Shown here piece after piece: positions 5,039 through 9,181 of a stretch of 9,181 bases of DNA. The stretch is from contig CAZTJA010000118.1 of NCBI GenBank assembly GCA_964613745.1, forward strand, positions 1-9,181, written 5' to 3'. The DNA is from CAZTJA01 sp964613745 (GTDB lineage: Bacteria; Desulfobacterota; Desulfomonilia; Desulfomonilales; Desulfomonilaceae). The translations under genes and the position numbers were made by a program. A model generated the notes under the pieces. The model was not told the DNA's origin. It searched no databases and saw nothing but the letters and a program-made list of their open reading frames with translations. Position 1 is the first letter of the stretch, and every line of letters starts with the position of its first letter.

Positions 5039-7624
5039 TTATTTGGTTACAAACGCGAGATGATCTCCCTGCGATTCAACGGAAACCACGTCTCCCGGCT
5101 GAAATTTTCCACCTAAAATCTCGAGGGCCAGCGGATTTTCTATGAGTCTTTGGATCGCCCGCTTGAGCGGTCTCGCTCCGTATGCCGGGTCAAAACCTTC
5201 ACCCGCCAGCATACTGCGCGCTCCGTCGGTGAGTTCCAGGAGCAGCTTATTTTCAGCCAATCTCTTGTTCAGTCTCTCAATTTGTATATCGACAATGCTC
5301 TTGATCTGGTCTCTATCCAGAGCATGGAAAATGATTATGTCATCCAATCTGTTCAAGAATTCCGGTCTGAAATTGTATCGCAACACTTCCATGACTTTGT
5401 CGCGCATTAACTTCTCATCTTTACCGGCGTATTCCCTGATTTCAGAAGATCCTATGTTCGAAGTCATTATGATGATGCAATTCTTGAAGTCGACGGTGCG
5501 ACCTTTCCCATCCGTCAACCTGCCGTCATCCAGAATTTGAAGTAACGCATTGAAAACCTCGGGATGGGCTTTTTCGATTTCATCGAACAGCACTACGGAA
5601 TACGGTCGTCTGCGGACGGCTTCCGTGAGATAACCGCCCTCCTCGTATCCCACGTAACCCGGCGGCGCACCTATCAAACGAGCTACGGAGTGGCGCTCCA
5701 TGTACTCGGACATATCGACCCGCACCATGGCTTGCTCGTCATCGAAGAGGAATTCGGCCAGGGCTCTGGCAAGTTCGGTCTTGCCCACGCCGGTCGGGCC
5801 CATGAAGATGAAGGAGCCGATGGGACGGTTTGGATCCTGCAGGCCTGATCGTGCTCTTCGGACGGCATTGGATACGGCTCTGATAGCTTCAGGCTGACCG
5901 ATTACCCGTTTGCTGATGCGATCTTCCATTTTGAGAAGCTTTTCAACTTCGCCTTCCATCATCCTTGCGACGGGAATGCCGGTCCATTTGGCGACCACTT
6001 CGGCAATATCTTCGGGACCTACTTCTTCCTTGAGGAGTCCGCCTTCCTTCTGAATTGCTTCCAGCTCCTGATTTTTCGCACTTATATCTCTTTCAAGCTG
6101 GATCAGCATGCCGTATTTTAGCTCGGCCGCTCGGTTCAGATCGCCTTCTCTTTCAGCTTTTGCCGCATCGACTTTTGAACGTTCGTAGCGTTCTTTCAGT
6201 TCTCGGATTTCCCCGATGACGCTCTTTTCCTTCTGCCATTTGACTTTAAGGGTTCCCGACTCTTCGGACAAACGGTCGATTTCTTCTCTTACTTTCTTGA
6301 GTCGCTCAACACCGGCGGTGTCATGTTCCTTTGTAAGGGCTTGAGCCTCAATCTGAAGTTGAATGATCCTTCGCTCGATCTCGTCTATTTCAGTGGGCAT
6401 TGAATCGATTTCGATCCGCAGTCTGGAAGAAGCCTCATCGATCAAATCTATTGCCTTATCCGGCAGGAATCGATCAGTGATATACCGGTTCGACAGGGTA
6501 ACGGCGGCTATTACCGCTGCATCCTGAATGCGAACTCCGTGATGAACTTCGTAGCGTTCCTTGAGTCCCCTGAGTATCGAAATGGAATCCTCGACTGAGG
6601 GTTCCGCGACGTAAATCGGCTGAAAACGCCTTTCAAGTGCGGCATCTTTTTCGATGTACTTGCGATACTCATTGATTGTCGTTGCTCCTACGGCTCGCAA
6701 TTCGCCTCTTGCGAGGGCGGGTTTGAGCATATTTGAGGCGTCCATTGCGCCTTCGGCTGCGCCTGCTCCCACGAGCGTGTGCATCTCGTCGATAAACAGG
6801 ATTATTTCACCGGCTGCCGAGGTAACCTCCTTGAGCACGGCTTTGAGGCGTTCTTCGAATTCGCCTCTGTATTTCGCGCCGGCCACCATTTGCCCCACAT
6901 CGAGAGCGAGAACCTGCTTGTTCTTGAGTGATTCGGGAATATCACCGCTCACGATGCGTCCGGCTAATCCTTCCACGATTGCCGTTTTGCCTACACCGGG
7001 ATCGCCTATGAGGACAGGATTGTTTTTGGTTCGTCTGGAAAGAACCTGGATTATTCTTCGGATTTCATCATCTCTCCCGATCACGGGATCCAGTTTGCCT
7101 TTCCGGGCCAGCTCCGTAAGGTCACGGGTGAATTTTTTTAAAGCCTGATACTTGTCTTCGGGCGATTGATCCGTCACCCGCTGAGTCCCACGAATGTCGG
7201 TGAGTACGACGTATATCTTGTCTTTTGTCACGCCATATTTGTTCAGTATGGCTGCGGACTTTGATCCCGAAGCTTCACTCAAGGCAATGAGGAGATGCTC
7301 AACTGAGACATACTCATCCTTGAGCTGCTCCATTTCTTTGAAGGCTCGTTCCAAAACAGCGCGTAATTGATTTGAATAATATCGGTCCGCTAATGCGCCT
7401 GATTGCTTAGGCAAACGTTCGATTTCCGCGTGCACTTCGCTGCGCACTCTATCCGGGTCTGCACCAAGCTTTCTCAGTATTTCAACGCACGTTCCTTCCT
7501 CTTCGGAAAGAAGCGCCAATAGTAGATGTTCGGTTTCAACTTGTGGGTTGCCGCGATTTGCGGCGGTATTTTGAGCCGTTTCAAGGGCTTCCTGGCTCTT
7601 AAGGGTGAATTTGTCTGCTCGCAT
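5039..7624 (-). CDS. clpB: ATP-dependent disaggregase chaperone ClpB
   Basis: ClpB is the Hsp104-type hexameric AAA+ disaggregase that threads aggregated proteins through its pore together with DnaK/DnaJ/GrpE in the cytosol. The start is ATG at 7624, with GGAGG six bases upstream; an in-frame ATG at 7681 lacks this and would add 19 non-family residues. The product is 861 residues, normal for the family. Order: Clp N domain (1-145); NBD1 with Walker A GDPGVGKT (207-214), pore loop KYRG (251-254), Walker B ILFIDE (275-280) and Arg fingers at 332-333; coiled-coil M domain (about 405-530) that marks ClpB rather than ClpA/ClpC; NBD2 with Walker A GPTGVGKT (609-616), pore loop GYVGYEEGG (656-664) and Walker B VVLFDE (677-682); and sensor 2 in 'GARPLKR' (816-822). 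No ClpP-binding IGF/IGL loop is apparent, consistent with ClpB. No key residue is missing. I find no CIRCE element and no clear sigma32 promoter upstream. Confidence 0.98.
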   Translation of the reverse strand: MRADKFTLKSQEALETAQNTAANRGNPQVETEHLLLALLSEEEGTCVEILRKLGADPDRVRSEVHAEIERLPKQSGALADRYYSNQLRAVLERAFKEMEQLKDEYVSVEHLLIALSEASGSKSAAILNKYGVTKDKIYVVLTDIRGTQRVTDQSPEDKYQALKKFTRDLTELARKGKLDPVIGRDDEIRRIIQVLSRRTKNNPVLIGDPGVGKTAIVEGLAGRIVSGDIPESLKNKQVLALDVGQMVAGAKYRGEFEERLKAVLKEVTSAAGEIILFIDEMHTLVGAGAAEGAMDASNMLKPALARGELRAVGATTINEYRKYIEKDAALERRFQPIYVAEPSVEDSISILRGLKERYEVHHGVRIQDAAVIAAVTLSNRYITDRFLPDKAIDLIDEASSRLRIEIDSMPTEIDEIERRIIQLQIEAQALTKEHDTAGVERLKKVREEIDRLSEESGTLKVKWQKEKSVIGEIRELKERYERSKVDAAKAEREGDLNRAAELKYGMLIQLERDISAKNQELEAIQKEGGLLKEEVGPEDIAEVVAKWTGIPVARMMEGEVEKLLKMEDRISKRVIGQPEAIRAVSNAVRRARSGLQDPNRPIGSFIFMGPTGVGKTELARALAEFLFDDEQAMVRVDMSEYMERHSVARLIGAPPGYVGYEEGGYLTEAVRRRPYSVVLFDEIEKAHPEVFNALLQILDDGRLTDGKGRTVDFKNCIIIMTSNIGSSEIREYAGKDEKLMRDKVMEVLRYNFRPEFLNRLDDIIIFHALDRDQIKSIVDIQIERLNKRLAENKLLLELTDGARSMLAGEGFDPAYGARPLKRAIQRLIENPLALEILGGKFQPGDVVSVESQGDHLAFVTK

Positions 7625-7780
7625 TTGTTCCTCCGGTACCCTTACGTACGAGCGAATATACAAATACAATACATGATCCAAACGCTCAGTTTACAGGTAT
7701 GCACCATGATTTTGGTGTCAATCGACTTGGATGGAAAAAAGCGATTTGCTCAAAAGCTCTCGTGGACATCGAGGTAATGT

Positions 7781-7808
7781 TTGACAGTAAACTGAAAGAA
7801 AACATAAT
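7781..7808 (+). promoter_or_regulatory. Sigma70-type promoter for the response regulator gene
   Basis: A perfect -35 hexamer TTGACA (7781-7786) and a five-of-six -10 hexamer CATAAT (7803-7808) are separated by 16 bases. The predicted start near 7815 would give a leader of about 110 bases before the regulator's ATG, in which two hairpins can form. One arm of an inverted repeat (GTAAACTGA) lies in the spacer, where a bound protein could affect transcription. Confidence 0.5.
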
Positions 7809-7849
7809 ATTGGTCTTATTTCGGTTCAGAATTGAACAGTGACTGCTCG

Positions 7850-7877
7850 GCCGGTGGGGGCAATGCGTATTGCCGGC
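7850..7877 (+). repeat. Hairpin-forming palindrome in the response regulator leader
   Basis: GCCGG (7850-7854) pairs with CCGGC (7873-7877), and GGCAAT (7859-7864) pairs with ATTGCC (7869-7874) around a GCGT loop. The arms overlap at 7873-7874, so two alternative folds compete. No T-run follows directly, so this is not an obvious terminator. It matches no riboswitch I know. Confidence 0.4.
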
Positions 7878-7925
7878 TTTAATTCTGAGTATTTCGCTTA
7901 AGTAGCTCTTGAAATCTCGACGGAA

Positions 7926-9181
7926 ATGATAGATTGCGATGAGGTAAGTGATAGGTTGTCACCTGAAGAGAAATCAAAGCAGTATCAAAATTCGGTGTCG
8001 GCGGTAAGTAAAACGACTGAGGAGGAGTTCAGTTCTTCGAACTACAATACCGGTTTTGTGCTGGCGATTGATGATGACGCAGGGACGCGAAATCTCCTTA
8101 AGGATCTGCTCGAATTAAATGGTTTTGCGGTCGTAACGGCATCTCAAGGATTGCAGGGTCTCGAAGTATTCAGAAAATACAGGCCTGATCTGATCATAAC
8201 GGATATCAGAATGCCTCAGATGGACGGCCTGCAATTGCTCAAGTTGGTGCGGGATGTAGACGACGTTACCCCGGTTATTCTCGTCACGGGACATGGTGAC
8301 CTGGACCACGCGCTTGCAGCGGTGCGGCAGGGCGCATATGACTTTATACTCAAGCCCATTAACTCGGATCTTCTGTTAAATGCAGCCCGCAAAGGCGTTG
8401 ATCACTGCAAATTGAAGCGATTTGAAAGGGATTACAGGAAGCTCTTGGAAGATCAGGTGGCCGCTCGGACGAAGGAGCTTCAGGAAACCAACGACTTTTT
8501 GAGGGGCATACTGGACAGCTCGGATCGAGTTTCCATTGTCTTGACTGATTTTGATCGGAAAGTAACATTTTGGAATCGAGGAGCCGAGCACATTTTCGGG
8601 TATAGCGCCGAAGACATGATTGGTAGTTCGATAACTAAGTTGTATGCAAGAGGCTTAGAGAATAACGGCGGACTTCCGGATATGCATCAAGTCGTTGCAA
8701 ACAAATCCGAAACCGTGCAGGCATATACGAAGCAGGTGGGTAAAGACGGCAAGGAGCTTACAATTGCGCTGACGTTATCAGCAATGAGGGATTCGTCGGA
8801 CCGTGTGTTGGGCGTTCTCGGGATGGGGCAAGACGTTACGGAACAGGAAAGGCTCAACCAGGAGCTGCACCAATCTCTGGATAGGATTCGTCGCATCCAG
8901 AGTGCGTCGGTGTTTGCTCTAGCCCGACTCGCCGAATCCCGGGACGGGGAAACAGGGTACCATCTCCGGCGAATGCAAGCGTATTGCAGAATACTTTGTG
9001 ACCGTCTTGTCAAATTGCGATACTACACGGAAGTTCTTACGGGTCAATTTATAGAAGATCTCGTTCAATGCTCGATTCTGCACGATATTGGGAAAGTTGC
9101 CATTCCGGATTCCGTCTTGTTTAACCCGAGCAAATTCAATCTGGTTGAATTTGAGACAATGAAGCAGCATTCGGAATATGG
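7926..9181 (+). CDS. Response regulator with REC, PAS and HD-GYP domains (3' end cut)
   Basis: The reading frame is open to the right edge (418 full codons), so the gene is partial. It has an unusual Ser/Glu-rich N-terminal extension (1-43), then a receiver domain (about 44-160) with acidic triad D49-D51, phospho-acceptor D93 in 'IITDIRMPQMDG', T121 and K143. A short coiled coil (about 165-190) and a PAS domain (about 190-310, 'FLRGILDSSDRVSIVLTDFD', 'FWNRGAEHIFGYSAEDMIG') follow. The start of an HD-GYP domain begins at about 318: 'ALARLAESRDGETGYHLRRM' with His346, and 'LHDIGKVAIPD' with His386-Asp387. HD-GYP domains are metal-dependent phosphodiesterases that hydrolyse c-di-GMP; phosphorylation by a histidine kinase probably controls it here. 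The ATG at 7926 is the first start after an in-frame stop, but its ribosome site is weak. No kinase gene is in view. The GYP motif lies beyond the window, so activity cannot be judged. Confidence 0.9.
   Translation, partial: MIDCDEVSDRLSPEEKSKQYQNSVSAVSKTTEEEFSSSNYNTGFVLAIDDDAGTRNLLKDLLELNGFAVVTASQGLQGLEVFRKYRPDLIITDIRMPQMDGLQLLKLVRDVDDVTPVILVTGHGDLDHALAAVRQGAYDFILKPINSDLLLNAARKGVDHCKLKRFERDYRKLLEDQVAARTKELQETNDFLRGILDSSDRVSIVLTDFDRKVTFWNRGAEHIFGYSAEDMIGSSITKLYARGLENNGGLPDMHQVVANKSETVQAYTKQVGKDGKELTIALTLSAMRDSSDRVLGVLGMGQDVTEQERLNQELHQSLDRIRRIQSASVFALARLAESRDGETGYHLRRMQAYCRILCDRLVKLRYYTEVLTGQFIEDLVQCSILHDIGKVAIPDSVLFNPSKFNLVEFETMKQHSEY

Larger units (their letters stand above)
7625..7925. other. 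Divergent intergenic region between clpB and the response regulator gene
   Basis: These 301 bp contain no credible gene. They hold a plus-strand promoter (7781-7808) and two hairpin-forming sequences in the downstream leader: GTTCA/TGAAC (7824-7828 and 7833-7837) and GGCAAT/ATTGCC (7859-7864 and 7869-7874, inside a longer GCCGG...CCGGC palindrome at 7850-7877). They also hold an inverted repeat, TCAGTTTAC at 7686-7694 and GTAAACTGA at 7787-7795. On the clpB side, a minus-strand TTGACA (7721-7716) has TGTAAA only at 20-base spacing, which is poor, so I do not call a clpB promoter. Confidence 0.6.

Noticed and set aside
6654..7148. 164-codon plus-strand reading frame inside clpB
   Set aside because: It is antisense to the conserved NBD1 of ClpB and shows no domain of its own.
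7624..7681. Longer clpB start at 7681
   Set aside because: The 19 added residues do not resemble the ClpB N terminus, whereas the ATG at 7624 has GGAGG at ideal spacing and begins with the family sequence.

Overview
The window reads as bacterial chromosome of moderate GC content. It carries six protein genes (one cut by the right edge) and several short regulatory elements. The gene set suggests an anaerobic or metabolically versatile Gram-negative bacterium, possibly Desulfobacterota/Deltaproteobacteria: a large secreted FecR-domain protein, LarB for the nickel-pincer cofactor, a stand-alone CBS-pair protein, a YjbQ-family protein, ClpB, and a REC-PAS-HD-GYP regulator. That taxon is an inference from gene content. 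There is no rRNA, tRNA, CRISPR array, insertion sequence or phage gene.

Layout, left to right. Positions 1-302 are non-coding, with two small hairpins and a weak promoter candidate. Positions 309-3083 (+) encode a 924-residue exported protein: signal peptide, FecR-like domain, long charged helical middle, then an Arg/Pro/Gly-rich tail with five tandem 15-residue PRSL repeats. It converges on larB (3106-3858, -). The 248-bp gap between larB and the next minus-strand gene holds the most interesting signal: a well-spaced promoter, a 5' hairpin, and a GC-rich terminator-like hairpin whose loop carries the anti-Shine-Dalgarno sequence. Together they would make an RNA of about 90 nt, or an attenuated leader for larB. 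A two-CBS-domain protein (4107-4553, -) and a YjbQ-family protein (4591-5010, +) diverge from only 37 bp. yjbQ converges on clpB (5039-7624, -) across a compact bidirectional terminator. A 301-bp intergenic region separates clpB from the divergent response regulator (7926 onward, +), which ends inside its HD-GYP domain.

How the genes work together: no multi-gene pathway is visible, and each gene looks like its own transcription unit. The common themes are stress and adaptation: protein disaggregation (ClpB), ligand sensing (CBS pair), c-di-GMP turnover (HD-GYP) and cofactor synthesis (LarB). Nothing here amounts to a clear new multi-gene system. The candidates worth follow-up are the putative small RNA/leader upstream of larB and the unusual repeat-bearing FecR protein.
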